Positions 33,479 to 42,777 are shown, numbered from the stretch's first letter. The stretch: 63,456 nt of DNA from Cyanobacteria bacterium RI_101 (GCA_016471375.1 WGLZ01000003.1:1-63456), one strand, 5' to 3'. The notes: generated by a model not told the origin, from the sequence alone. Translations and numbers: made by a program.

Positions 33479-34954
33479 CTATTCCGCCGGAGCCGGGTTT
33501 TTACTGGGAGCCGGCGAGCTGAGGGGGACGGGTTGGGGAGCCGAGCGCCGTTGTTGACGTAACAGTTGGTCTTGTTTGGACTCGGCGCCGAAGGGGACTC
33601 GGGGCGTCGGGGCGGGGGAGGGTTCCTCCGCCGGGGTCGTCTGGGGTCGGGGCGTCTCCGGTTGGGGCTGGGCCTCGGGGGCGGGTTGAGCTTGAGGGGG
33701 TTCGGGGGCGGAGGGTTGGGGCGTCGCTGGAGCCTGATTCTCCGGCGGGGTCGCCTGGGGTTGGGGCAGACGGGTCGGCGGAGTCTCCGATTCCTGAACA
33801 GGGGCCCGTTCGGGAGCCGGCGCCGTTTCTGGCCGGCTCGGCGCTTCCGGTTGGGCGGGTTGTCGCGGAGAGGTCATGGGAGTTTCTCCTTGGGGGGGCG
33901 CCGTCGGAGTTTCCCGATTTTCCGGGGTTGCCGGCGCCGTTGGAGGCGCAACCGCGGGCGCGCCGGTGGCGCCGCAAATTTGGGGGTCGTAGTTAAAGTT
34001 AACGCTCACCTGGGTCGGCTCAGAAAAACTGCGACCGGCGACCACTTGACGGGCTAACTGGTTAAAAATCGGGTAACGGGAGGCGCTGATCAGATCGGTG
34101 TTGCCCTGACCGTCGGCGTTAAAGACCACGGTGGCGGAGGTGCGGTTGCGGCAGGCGATGGGCGGATAGGGCCCCGTTAAAGAGATCCGCTCTTTAATCG
34201 CGACGCCCCGCTTGGCTTGCCAGGTTAAATCATTATCCCGAGCGGTGGCCAGGGGCGTGTCGATGCCGTAGTCCTCCATCTGGGGTTCCGGTAGGGCGGG
34301 AACCGCGCCGTTGTCTAAGGGGAGTCGGGGCGCTCGGGTGATGAAGTCCGTGCCCCTAGGGGGCGGCAGGGTTCCAAACTGGGGACGGAGTCCCGGCGGG
34401 GTCGGCGTCTCTTGGTAGGGCGCCGGCGCGGCGCCGGGGGGGCCGGGTAATCTCGGCGGCAGGGAGCGACTAGAGCGGAGCGCCGGGAGGGACGGGAGAG
34501 GGGGATTAACGATGGGAAAATTGCGGAGGGTGCCGTAACTGCTGAGGGGCGGCAAATTAGGAGGATAGGACGGCAAGCTGGGCAGAGACGGCAGGGTCGA
34601 GGCGGAAGGCGGCAGAGGCGGCGTATTGGGCAATGGGGCGTTGGGCGGCGCCGGCAAGGCCGGGTTCGGGGTTCCCGTCGGGCTGGGAGCGCCGGAGAAA
34701 AAAGCGGAGGGATCCGGGAGCGGCGCCGGTTCCGGCAGACGACTGCGCTCCGCTTCCGTCAGTTCAATCACCCCCACGGCGTCGATGGGGGGCGTATCCA
34801 GTTCCGAGACCGTCCTTTCCCAAAACGGTAAATTGGGCAGAGCCAACCCCAAGATAAACGCGTGGAGACCCACCGACGAGAGAATCGAGACATTGACGGG
34901 GGTGAACACTTGCTTCCAACTGGGAGCGTTGTCGAGTTTGAGAGGATAATCCAT
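33479..34954 (-). CDS. TonB-like proline-rich protein with an internal TonB C-terminal-type domain
   Basis: About 491 residues from ATG 34954 (MDYPLKLDNAPSW); the frame is open to 35077 but the extra part overlaps the divergent recombinase gene. A single membrane helix lies at residues 18-40 (VNVSILSSVGLHAFILGLAL). A Pro/Ser-rich periplasmic span of about 170 residues follows. Next is a folded domain with GPYPPIACRNRTSATVVFNA and FNQLARQVV, resembling a TonB C-terminal domain. Unlike standard TonB, a further 150-residue Pro/Glu/Gln-rich tail comes after that domain. Cyanobacterial TonB homologues with long proline regions exist; this order of parts is odd. Confidence 0.65.
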   Translation of the reverse strand: MDYPLKLDNAPSWKQVFTPVNVSILSSVGLHAFILGLALPNLPFWERTVSELDTPPIDAVGVIELTEAERSRLPEPAPLPDPSAFFSGAPSPTGTPNPALPAPPNAPLPNTPPLPPSASTLPSLPSLPSYPPNLPPLSSYGTLRNFPIVNPPLPSLPALRSSRSLPPRLPGPPGAAPAPYQETPTPPGLRPQFGTLPPPRGTDFITRAPRLPLDNGAVPALPEPQMEDYGIDTPLATARDNDLTWQAKRGVAIKERISLTGPYPPIACRNRTSATVVFNADGQGNTDLISASRYPIFNQLARQVVAGRSFSEPTQVSVNFNYDPQICGATGAPAVAPPTAPATPENRETPTAPPQGETPMTSPRQPAQPEAPSRPETAPAPERAPVQESETPPTRLPQPQATPPENQAPATPQPSAPEPPQAQPAPEAQPQPETPRPQTTPAEEPSPAPTPRVPFGAESKQDQLLRQQRRSAPQPVPLSSPAPSKNPAPAE

Positions 34955-35063
34955 AGCTAAAATCGGGCTAAACTCAGGGGTTGGGAAAGGACTATTCAAG
35001 CTCCCAGGGTCTTGACAAAGATAACATAGCCGGGAAGGCTTTCTAGGGAAAAATCGCTTCGGA

Positions 35064-36353
35064 ATGGGCGTCGTCATTTACCACTATCAAGACCCCCTGC
35101 TAGACCCGGCGCCGTCGGTCGCGACGGCGGACGCGGAGGCGGTTTACCTCGATTTTGGCGGCCGGGCGGAATGGGCCCGACTGTTGGCGGATTTGCAAGC
35201 GCGACCGGACGCGTTTCTTTGGCTGTCGAGTTTAGGGGACCTGGGGGACTCTCCGGAGGAAATCGGCGCTCGTTTGAGCCAGTTACAGGCCTTGGGCGTT
35301 CGGGGAAAATGCTTAGCCGAGGACAAAAGTCTGGCGGATCTAGCGCCGGGTTTAACCTGGTCTGAGTTAGAACAGCTTCAGGACAACCAACAGAGTCGGC
35401 GTCTCCGGCGGGGCCACGCCCGCAAGCGCCGTCAGGGACTACCGCCGCCGGGGAAAGCGCCCTACGGTTATCGGAAAACCCCGGAACGCTACGTGTTAGA
35501 CCGGAGCGCGGCGCCCTTGGTGAAAACCTTCTGCGAGCAGTTTCTCCGCCTTGGCTCGCTACGAGGCGCCGTCCGCTACTTGGCCCAAAACTACGGTAAA
35601 AAAATCTCCCTGACTACCGCTCGGCGCTGGCTCACCCACCCCGTCTATCGGGGGGATCTGCTTTATCAAAACAAGATTATTATCCCCAATACTCATAACC
35701 CCATTTTGTCTCGGGAAGACGGCGCTCAAATTGACCGGCTTTTGGGGCAAAACCGCTCTCGACCCCCCCGCAGCGCCAGCGCCCCAAGGGCGTTAGCCGG
35801 TCTGGTTCATTGCCCTCTCTGTCAAAGCCTCTGGGTCGTCAACGCCCTGAAGAAACCCCGCCCTTATCTTTATCTCCGTCCCCAGACCTGTCCCCAGGCG
35901 CCCAAATGCGCGGCCCTCAACTACGACGCCGTTTTGGAGGCAGTCATCGCTCAAATTTGCGCTCAACTGCCCCAGGCCGCGGCCCAATCCCCCGCCGCTA
36001 ACCTGACGGCGCTGAAAAGCCAACTGGAAGGGGAGATGGACCGGCGCCAAACCCTGTTAACTCAACTGCCCCAACTGTTAGAAAGCGGTATTTTAGACGC
36101 CGACACTCTAGCCCTCCGGCGCTATACCCTCCAACAGGAATTGGCCCAACTGCGCCAACGCCTTGACCGATTGCCCCCAGGGGAATTAACCCGTCTAGCG
36201 CCGGCGCTGAGTCTGCCCCAATTTTGGCTTGACCTTTCGGAATTAGAGCGTCGTTTTTATTTGCGGGAGTTTGTGAGGGAGATCCAACTCCGGCGCCGGG
36301 GTAAAAGCTGGGATGCGAAAGTTGAATTTAGTTTTATGCCCCCTCGCTCCTAA
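35064..36353 (+). CDS. Serine-recombinase-like protein (XisF-type), catalytic domain degenerate
   Basis: A 429-residue protein with large serine recombinase architecture. The recombinase domain is clear: LPPPGKAPYGYRKTPERYVL, TTARRWLTHPVYRGDLLY and a zinc ribbon HCPLCQSLWVV...CPQAPKC, then a coiled coil and the C-terminal FYLREFVREIQL. The N-terminal resolvase domain is eroded. Where active enzymes have YSRVSTDEQ, this one has HYQDPLLDPAP, with no catalytic Ser-Arg. The later RLGRS block has become LGDLGDS. It may be a domesticated DNA-binding protein. The frame's start overlaps only the upstream extension of the divergent TonB-like gene. Confidence 0.8.
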   Translation: MGVVIYHYQDPLLDPAPSVATADAEAVYLDFGGRAEWARLLADLQARPDAFLWLSSLGDLGDSPEEIGARLSQLQALGVRGKCLAEDKSLADLAPGLTWSELEQLQDNQQSRRLRRGHARKRRQGLPPPGKAPYGYRKTPERYVLDRSAAPLVKTFCEQFLRLGSLRGAVRYLAQNYGKKISLTTARRWLTHPVYRGDLLYQNKIIIPNTHNPILSREDGAQIDRLLGQNRSRPPRSASAPRALAGLVHCPLCQSLWVVNALKKPRPYLYLRPQTCPQAPKCAALNYDAVLEAVIAQICAQLPQAAAQSPAANLTALKSQLEGEMDRRQTLLTQLPQLLESGILDADTLALRRYTLQQELAQLRQRLDRLPPGELTRLAPALSLPQFWLDLSELERRFYLREFVREIQLRRRGKSWDAKVEFSFMPPRS

Positions 36354-36406
36354 AAGATGTTCGGCGTTGCTCACTTCGACAGGCTCAGTGGAGTCCAGTA
36401 GAACAA

Positions 36407-36434
36407 TCCCCTTTTGTAAGGGGGACTTTTTTTT
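36407..36434 (+). terminator. Rho-independent terminator
   Basis: A TCCCCTT-TTGT-AAGGGGGA hairpin followed by CTTTTTTTT. It stands between the recombinase gene and the convergent Uma2 gene and would end the former. Confidence 0.65.
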
Positions 36435-36468
36435 GGAGTCAGAGAACCCATCCTCCTTCAATAACACC

Positions 36469-37035
36469 CTACTCCCATAACCAAGAAAATAATGCCTGGA
36501 CAGAGAGTTCAAAACTGGCTGCAAAATCTGGCACAGGGAGGTACTCCTGGGATGATTCCGAAAAGATGGCGGGTGGACGATCACCGAAAAAGACGAGAAC
36601 TGAGCGGTCTTTGGGGTCAATTAGCCACCCCAAGGGGCAACCATGACCCAGACAACGCAAAATGTTGGCGGTTACCTTAGTTTGACTCTGATCCGGGGAC
36701 AAAATTTCAATCACCCAATCTGGAGCCAGGTTAAAGGCATTGGCAACGCTTCCATCAGCATTACGGGGAATATTTTCCCACCGAAACACGGCCACATCCG
36801 GCACAATTGATGATCCGCCAAAAGTACAGCGCAGTTCGGGATAAGCCCGAGCAATTTTTGCCCTTTTGGTAACTGCGTTAATGCCCATAATTAATTCCCC
36901 TTGAATGGTGCTGTGTTCGCCTTGGGGCATAGGTTTTTGCTGTAGTTGTCCGTCTAAATATTCCGTTGCCGGTTTCGTCTCTGGTAAAACGAGAAATTCC
37001 CTAAGACTCAAGGATTTTACCGGGGATTGTACCAT
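36469..37035 (-). CDS. Uma2 family (DUF820) PDDEXK-like protein
   Basis: About 188 residues from ATG 37035. Landmarks are SLREFLVLPETKPATEYLDG (with Glu), GSSIVPDVAVFRW (PD motif) and APDWVIEILSPDQSQTKV (E-x-S motif of the nuclease-like core). A C-terminal LGWLIDPKDRSVLVF follows. Uma2 proteins are very numerous in cyanobacteria and have a restriction-endonuclease-like fold; their role is unknown. The acidic positions P-D and E-I-L-S-P are present, so the fold is intact. Confidence 0.85.
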   Translation of the reverse strand: MVQSPVKSLSLREFLVLPETKPATEYLDGQLQQKPMPQGEHSTIQGELIMGINAVTKRAKIARAYPELRCTFGGSSIVPDVAVFRWENIPRNADGSVANAFNLAPDWVIEILSPDQSQTKVTANILRCLGHGCPLGWLIDPKDRSVLVFFGDRPPAIFSESSQEYLPVPDFAASFELSVQALFSWLWE

Positions 37036-37176
37036 TGTAAAGATTCCCACTATGAGTTTGTTCAGCGTGAATGATAATTGAGTTATCCATAAGGACTATT
37101 GCTTTCAAAAGACTATCTTAGTCTAAGTTCAACCTGTGTGTACACGGTAGCCTTGCCAAGTGGGGTAAAACCGAAC

Positions 37177-39252
37177 TTAAGAATGGGGTTCCCCAAAGAG
37201 CACCAAGGAGGAGTCCAGATTATGAATCACCTGATCCGTGATTTCGCTTACCGCCACGCCCCCCGCGGTTCGGCGCCGGAAGGAGCGCAACACCACCAAA
37301 TCAAAGGCGCTGGAGACTCGGACAATCACCTTAGCGGCGTTTTCGTGGTTAACCACTTTCACCTGATAGGGCGTGTGGAGGGGGCTTTGAGCCAATAGTT
37401 CCCCCAGGTCGGCCTTAAAGGCCGCCAGTTGCTCTGGCGGCGTTTGGCGGTCGCAGACGTGGAGAATAGTAATTTGAGCCTGATTCGCGCCGCCAATGAG
37501 TTGGGTAAAGTGGAAGGTTTGCAGGCTTTGGGGAGAAAGGTTTTTCAGGGGCAGTAAAATCCGGCGGAAATTTTGGGGCCGATCCAACAGTCGCATCACC
37601 GCCACGGGGCAATGGGCCGACCAAAAGACGCTGTCAATCAAACTGCCAAACAGCCGCGCCCTTAGACCGGCGCTTTTCTCGCTCCAACCGAGAATAATGA
37701 GGTTAGCGTTATTTTCCTTCGCCGCTCGGCTAATGCCCAGCGCCACATCGTCGTCAATGCGCAAAAGAGGATTGGTGGCGACTCGATATTTTTGGGCTAG
37801 GATCACGGACTGTTCCAACAGGCGTTGTTTTTGCTCTAAATTTTCCGTCAACTGCGGATCGTCCATGTGAACGTGGGCCGGAGCGATGGCGAGGGGCACT
37901 AAACCGCCCCCTTTGTCCCGAGCCAACAGCGCCGCCATCTCCAGCAAGTTTTCCAGCGTATGGGGATTAGCGAGGGGCAAGAGAATGGTAAAGAGATTGG
38001 GAAGCGGTTCCAGACCCAGCTCCGGAGCGCTTTCCTCCGGCTCCAAAAAGGTTTTCGGCAGGGGCAATTTCGGCGCGAATTTAGCCGTCAGTAGGGGGCC
38101 TAAAATAGAGGTCACCAGCATTAAAACAATGACGCTATTTAACACATTGACGTTAATCAGGCGCTCTCCGGCGCCGTTAATGGCTTCGTAGGCCGCCACC
38201 GCCGCCGCGAGGGTCGCCGCCACTTGGGGGAGGGAGAGGGAACCCATCACCATTCCTTCGACCCAGCTATAGCGGAAAATCTTTTGCACAATAAACGCCG
38301 CCAAAAATTTAGCGCCGATTAACCCCAAGACAATGGCCGCCATGAGGGGGAAATTAAAGCGGATCGTTTCGATGAAGGCGGGCACATCCAAGAGCAAGCC
38401 CATGCCCACAAAAAAGAAGGGAATAAAGAGCGTACTCCCTAGAAACTCAATCTTTTCTTTTACCGGGCCGTTACCCACCGCGTCGTTGACCGCCAAGCCC
38501 GCTAGAAAAGCCCCGACAATTTGTTCAACGTTAATAATTTGGGCGCCCACCGCCGCTAAAAAGACCGCTAGCAGAACAAACAAAAATTGATTGCTCTGCT
38601 CGTCTCCGGTGCGACGAAAATAGGCTTTTCCGGCCCAGTCAAACCCGACTAAAACCACAAAACTATAAACCGCCAGCGCCGTCAGTTGCAAAATTAAGGT
38701 TCCGGCGGAAAAATTACCGGCGTGGATGGCTAAACAAACCGCGAGCACTAAAAGAGCGGCGATATCGGTAAAAATCGTCGCCCCCACGGTAATCATCACC
38801 GCTTCCCGTTTCACCACCCCTAGACGCTGGACGATGGGATAAGCCAACAGGGTATGGGAGGCCATGAGGGAGCCGATTAAAATCGAGGGATTCCAGCCAA
38901 AATTAAATAATCGGCCCACTCCCGTTCCCACCATCATGGGCACTAAAAAGGTGGAGAGTCCAAAACTGAGGGAACGGTTGCGGGTGCGCTTAAACTCCAC
39001 TAGGTCGATTTCCAACCCCGCCACAAACATCAGATAAATTTTGCCGATATCTGACAGTAAACCAATACTTTCCGAGTCGGGATCTAACCACTGAAAGCCG
39101 TTTCTCCCTAAAACCACCCCGGCAAACAGCAAGCCCACCAGCCCCGGCAAGCGTAGGCGCTCGAACAGGGGCGGCAGGGTCAGGATCACCAGCAAGAGCA
39201 GGGTGAAGGTGAAAAGAGGATTACTGGGTAGCGCCGAAAGGAGAGCGGGCAT
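37177..39252 (-). CDS. Cation:proton antiporter (CPA2) with C-terminal universal-stress-type domain
   Basis: A 691-residue protein. Residues 1-400 hold about a dozen hydrophobic segments with CPA2 features: PGLVGLLFAGVVLGRNGF, GLEIDLVEFKR, TVGATIFTDIAALLVLAV and VEQIVGAFLAGLAVND. From about 425 on, a soluble part has two USP-like units (TILLPLANPHTLENLLEMA; RILLPLKNLSPQSLQ) with GWSEKSAGLRARLFGSLID. It exchanges Na+ or K+ for H+; nucleotides may bind the tail. The fused regulatory tail is common in cyanobacterial NapA/NhaS-like proteins. The exact paralogue was not assigned. Confidence 0.88.
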   Translation of the reverse strand: MPALLSALPSNPLFTFTLLLLVILTLPPLFERLRLPGLVGLLFAGVVLGRNGFQWLDPDSESIGLLSDIGKIYLMFVAGLEIDLVEFKRTRNRSLSFGLSTFLVPMMVGTGVGRLFNFGWNPSILIGSLMASHTLLAYPIVQRLGVVKREAVMITVGATIFTDIAALLVLAVCLAIHAGNFSAGTLILQLTALAVYSFVVLVGFDWAGKAYFRRTGDEQSNQFLFVLLAVFLAAVGAQIINVEQIVGAFLAGLAVNDAVGNGPVKEKIEFLGSTLFIPFFFVGMGLLLDVPAFIETIRFNFPLMAAIVLGLIGAKFLAAFIVQKIFRYSWVEGMVMGSLSLPQVAATLAAAVAAYEAINGAGERLINVNVLNSVIVLMLVTSILGPLLTAKFAPKLPLPKTFLEPEESAPELGLEPLPNLFTILLPLANPHTLENLLEMAALLARDKGGGLVPLAIAPAHVHMDDPQLTENLEQKQRLLEQSVILAQKYRVATNPLLRIDDDVALGISRAAKENNANLIILGWSEKSAGLRARLFGSLIDSVFWSAHCPVAVMRLLDRPQNFRRILLPLKNLSPQSLQTFHFTQLIGGANQAQITILHVCDRQTPPEQLAAFKADLGELLAQSPLHTPYQVKVVNHENAAKVIVRVSSAFDLVVLRSFRRRTAGGVAVSEITDQVIHNLDSSLVLFGEPHS

Positions 39253-39402
39253 AAAGTCCGGGGTCCTTGGGGTGAGAGATTGCCCCTATCATACGCTCTA
39301 GGGGCGGCAAGTAAGAGACGCGCTCGGTCAGGGAGGAAACTTTATCCAGTAAGGGATTTGGCCAATCGGCTCCCCGGCTCCCCGAGCGCCAGCCCCATTA
39401 TT

Positions 39403-39660
39403 TTATTTTTCTAACCGGACGGCGTACCATTGCAAATAATGACCCTCCTCCAGATCCAGTTCGCAGTAATTATCCCGCAGATGAAGCGCCTGCTCCGCCC
39501 TTGTGCCCAGCGCCGTTACGGTTTTAGGTAAGTCAGGGTTATAGTCTTGTAAGACCTGATTTAATTTAGCGCTCAACTCTTCGGCGCTGAGGATTTGTTC
39601 CGCCTGATCCGCTTCGAGGACGACGAAATAATCATTTTGGTAGTGGAGCGAGTCAGACAT
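39403..39660 (-). CDS. CRR7 family protein (DUF3571)
   Basis: An 85-residue protein starting MSDSLHYQNDYFVVLEADQA and ending YCELDLEEGHYLQWYAVRLE. This matches chlororespiratory reduction 7 (CRR7), known in plants as needed for the chloroplast NDH complex and conserved in cyanobacteria. It stands 14 bases after the acyl-ACP synthetase stop on the same strand and is probably co-transcribed. The function in cyanobacteria is inferred from the plant protein. Confidence 0.85.
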   Translation of the reverse strand: MSDSLHYQNDYFVVLEADQAEQILSAEELSAKLNQVLQDYNPDLPKTVTALGTRAEQALHLRDNYCELDLEEGHYLQWYAVRLEK

Positions 39661-39674
39661 GGTAAGAATATGGG

Positions 39675-41594
39675 TTAAGACCCTGTAAACAAACTGTCGA
39701 TTAAGGCTTGATAACGAGCCGTCACCACTGGGCGCTTAATTTTCAATGTTTGGGTCATCAAACCATTCTCTAGGGAAAAGGGTTCTAGAATAAAGCGGAA
39801 ACCCTTGATTTGGTCGTCCGCCCGATAACCGGGACGATTTTTCACCTCCCGATTTAATTCTGTCCGCAACAGCGCCGTCACTTCGGGATGATACAGCGCC
39901 GTCTTTTCTAAACCCCCTAAAGGCGTCTCCGGCGCCGGGAAAGCGAGGGTTAACCCTTGGGCCTCGGCCCATTTGGTCAGCGCCTCTAGGTTGGGCACAA
40001 TCAGAGCGCCGAGAGCTTTTTGATCCTGCCCCACCAGCATAATTTGTTCAATATAGGGACTCCGTAAACAGGCGTCCTCGATGGGCTGGGGTTCGATGTT
40101 TTCGCCGTTGCTTAAGACAATAGTGTCCTTAGCCCGGCCCGTGAGGATCAAATCTCCCGCCGGGGTCAACCAACCTAGATCGCCGCTATCAAACCAGCCC
40201 TCCGGGTCAATGGCCTTGGCGGTAGCCTCCGGTTTCCGGTAATAGCCTCGCATAACTTGGGCGCCGCGGATGAGGACTAAGCCTTGGCTTTCCGGGGGGA
40301 GGGGTTGACGGGTTTCCGGGTCAACGATGCGAATTTCCGTTTGGGGTAGGGCTTTGCCGGAGGAGTAGCGGAGATTGTGGCTTAAGGTTCTGGCGTTGGT
40401 GACCGGCGCCGTTTCCGTGAGACCGTAGCCGACTAAAACAGGAATATTAACAATTTCGTAAAAGTCGTCTAAATGCCGAGCGAGGGAACCGCCGCCGCTG
40501 ATGAAGTTTCGCACCTGACCCCCGGTGGCGGCCCGGACTTTTTGATAGACCAGTTTATCTCCGAGAAGATGTAGGGGCGTTAACAGCAGGGCTTTCAGGC
40601 GAGCGCCGAGGCGAGTCAGGGGAGAGGCGTGGAGGTGGTTGAGGCTTAAATTTTCGGCGATACGGCGGTTGAGAATATAGGTTTCTGAAAGGTTAAAGAA
40701 AAAGCGGATCAGTTTTTGCTGGGTCGGGGAGGAGTCCCGGAACTGTTTCTGCACCCCTTCGTAGAGAGATTCCCAGAGCCGGGGCACCCCCACCATGTGG
40801 CGGGGTTGGAATTTTTTCAGGTCGTTTTTAAAGGTGCGGATACTGGTGTAAATCTGGACGCAGGCCTGGGAAAGGAGGAAATATTCGGCGCTGCGCTCGT
40901 AGGAGTGCCAGGAGGGCAAAATACTGAGGACTTTATCCCCCGGCTGGGGTTGAATGATGCTTTTTAACTCCCGCACCTGATGGAGAAGATTGCCGTGGCT
41001 GAGCATCACGCCCTTGGGTTGCCCGGTGGTGCCGGAGGTATAGATTAAAGTCGCTAGGGAGTCTTCGGTATGGGGAGAAGCTCCGACGGGTTGGCTTTGT
41101 CCCCGCTCTAGGATTTCTCCATAGGAATATTGAGGGTAAGGCAACTCAGGGTTCGGCGCCTCGTCGCTCAGGAAAATAATGAATTTTAGGGGAAACTCCT
41201 GAGGATTGAGAGCCAGCTTGCTTAAGGTTTTCTGATCCTGAACCATCAAGGCGGCGCTCTCGCTATCTTGGAGGATATACCTTAGTTCCTCCCGCTCCGC
41301 CTGGGCCGAGCGCACCACATTGACGGCGCCGGCTAGCATGGAGCCTTGATCCGCCACGAGCCAGCGGGGGCTGTTGTCCGCGAAAAGGGCGATTTTTTCG
41401 TCGGTTTCTAAGCCTAAACTTCTCAGTCCCCCGGCAAAATGTTGAAAGTTTTGCCAGAGTTGACCGTAACTCCACTCCACCGGCGGCTGACTGTGGGGAT
41501 CCTGAAGCGCCGTTAAGTCCGGGTAACGAGCGCCGACGAGGGCCCAGACGGCCGGTAAATTGGGAACCTTGGCGTAGTCGATCAGGGCGGTCAT
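39675..41594 (-). CDS. aas: Acyl-ACP synthetase / long-chain fatty acid:CoA ligase
   Basis: A 639-residue AMP-forming ligase. Motif I is LIYTSGTTGQPKGVMLSHGN; motif II region is LVGYGLTETAPVTNARTLSH; motif III is GWFDSGDLGWL, then the hinge LILTGRAKDTIVLSNGENI. The cyanobacterial member of this family is acyl-ACP synthetase, which recycles free fatty acids released from membrane lipids or taken up from outside. Length and motif order are normal and all ATP-binding residues are visible. Confidence 0.93.
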   Translation of the reverse strand: MTALIDYAKVPNLPAVWALVGARYPDLTALQDPHSQPPVEWSYGQLWQNFQHFAGGLRSLGLETDEKIALFADNSPRWLVADQGSMLAGAVNVVRSAQAEREELRYILQDSESAALMVQDQKTLSKLALNPQEFPLKFIIFLSDEAPNPELPYPQYSYGEILERGQSQPVGASPHTEDSLATLIYTSGTTGQPKGVMLSHGNLLHQVRELKSIIQPQPGDKVLSILPSWHSYERSAEYFLLSQACVQIYTSIRTFKNDLKKFQPRHMVGVPRLWESLYEGVQKQFRDSSPTQQKLIRFFFNLSETYILNRRIAENLSLNHLHASPLTRLGARLKALLLTPLHLLGDKLVYQKVRAATGGQVRNFISGGGSLARHLDDFYEIVNIPVLVGYGLTETAPVTNARTLSHNLRYSSGKALPQTEIRIVDPETRQPLPPESQGLVLIRGAQVMRGYYRKPEATAKAIDPEGWFDSGDLGWLTPAGDLILTGRAKDTIVLSNGENIEPQPIEDACLRSPYIEQIMLVGQDQKALGALIVPNLEALTKWAEAQGLTLAFPAPETPLGGLEKTALYHPEVTALLRTELNREVKNRPGYRADDQIKGFRFILEPFSLENGLMTQTLKIKRPVVTARYQALIDSLFTGS

Positions 41595-41648
41595 GGCAAG
41601 GCGGGGGAGAATAAACTTAAACCGTAGTATAGGGCGGGAATTGAAGCA

Positions 41649-42758
41649 ATGCTCAAGCAGGGCGTGACAGTTTATACTCAGACCCCCGGCGGCGAGGCTT
41701 GGTTAGAGCGTTACCATCGGCGCCGGCCCCATTTTTGTTGTCTCCTCGGCTTTACGACCACGGGTTTAATCGAAGGCGTCTCCGCCGCGGGCAAAACCCC
41801 TCAAGACCGGCGCTATACGGCGCTGGCGGACGCGGAGTTTTTAATCAACGGCCCCCAACCGAACCCCCGCTATCCCCTACCGCCTTTAATTTCTGGGGTC
41901 TCCCCTGCGGTCATCGCCCGGGCTTTAGTCCAAGCCTTAGAGATTCCCGTCACGTTATTTAATACCGGGCTACCGGAAGCGCCGAACGTTCCCGCCATCG
42001 ATCTGGGGGGAAAACCGGCGGACTGTCTGTCCACGGGTCAAGCTCTACCTTTGGACATTGTTAAACAGTTATGGAATCAGGGTTTGATCTGGGGAGAGCG
42101 CCTAGCCCAGCCCGACAGTTACCTGATCCTGAGCGAATGCGTCGTCGGCGGCACCGCGACGGCTTTGGCTTTACTGACCGCCCTAGGGATCGACGCCCAG
42201 CAGAAAGTCAATAGTAGTCATCCCCAATGCAACCACGACCAAAAATGGCGCTTAGTTCAGGAGGGTTTAAGCCAAGCACCGGACTTGAGTTCTCCGCTCC
42301 ACTGTGTGGCGGCGCTGGGAGATCCGATGCAAATCGCGGCGGCGGGCATGGCGCTCGGCGCCGCGGGTCGGGGGGGCGTTCTGTTGGCGGGGGGCACCCA
42401 AATGTTGGCGGTGTACGCGCTGATGAGGGCGTTGGCTCAAGATTTAGACTTAACCCCGGATTGGGGACAAATCGCGGTGGGCACCACGCCCTGGGTCGCA
42501 AAAGATCCCACCGGGGACACGGTGGGATTAGCCCGCCTAGTCGGCCCGGTTCCCCTCCTAGCGGCGCCGTTAAATTTCGCCCAGTCCCCCTACCCCCAAC
42601 TGCGGGTCTATGAAGAGGGCTTTGTCAAAGAAGGCGTCGGCGCCGGGGGGTTGGCCGTGGCGGCGGCGCTGTGCCGGGATTGGGGGCCGGAACGGATTCA
42701 GTCCGCGGTGGAGGCGCTGTTGGACAGATATCAGATGTCAGATATCAGATATCAGTGA
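41649..42758 (+). CDS. cobT: Nicotinate-nucleotide-dependent phosphoribosyltransferase, CobT type
   Basis: A 369-residue protein of the cyanobacterial/archaeal CobT-like group (UPF0284). It reads LGFTTTGLIEGVSAAGKTPQ, LSECVVGGTATALALLTALG and GDPMQIAAAGMALGAAGRGG. It would activate the lower-ligand base of cobamides; in cyanobacteria making pseudocobalamin the base is probably adenine. The final codons run into a TATCAG-type repeat and encode YQMSDIRYQ before TGA, so the C-terminus has been set by repeat insertion. Only 54 bases separate it from the divergent aas gene, too little for a cobalamin riboswitch. Confidence 0.88.
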   Translation: MLKQGVTVYTQTPGGEAWLERYHRRRPHFCCLLGFTTTGLIEGVSAAGKTPQDRRYTALADAEFLINGPQPNPRYPLPPLISGVSPAVIARALVQALEIPVTLFNTGLPEAPNVPAIDLGGKPADCLSTGQALPLDIVKQLWNQGLIWGERLAQPDSYLILSECVVGGTATALALLTALGIDAQQKVNSSHPQCNHDQKWRLVQEGLSQAPDLSSPLHCVAALGDPMQIAAAGMALGAAGRGGVLLAGGTQMLAVYALMRALAQDLDLTPDWGQIAVGTTPWVAKDPTGDTVGLARLVGPVPLLAAPLNFAQSPYPQLRVYEEGFVKEGVGAGGLAVAAALCRDWGPERIQSAVEALLDRYQMSDIRYQ

Positions 42759-42777
42759 GCAGTTATCAGTTATCAGG
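42724..42777. repeat. TATCAG-type dispersed repeat, copy A
   Basis: Direct units AGATATCAG, AGATATCAG, GTGAGCAGTTATCAG and TTATCAG follow one another. Copies B (45646-45686) and C (50536-50588) share GAGCAGTTATCAG and TTATCAGTTA. The copy begins inside cobT and supplies its stop codon. Confidence 0.8.

Noticed and set aside
33501-34057. Long frames on both strands within the proline-rich gene
   Set aside because: They are side products of GC-rich Pro/Ala codons; they show Gly/Arg-rich composition without motifs.
36243-36620. Minus-strand frame across the recombinase end and the Uma2 end
   Set aside because: It crosses a terminator and two recognised genes and has no family motif.
41595-41648. 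Possible cobalamin riboswitch before cobT
   Set aside because: Only 54 bases separate cobT from the divergent aas gene, and no B12-box-like string was seen.
42724-42777. TATCAG units considered as a CRISPR array
   Set aside because: Units are 7-15 bases in direct contact without spacers of even length, and similar copies occur elsewhere.
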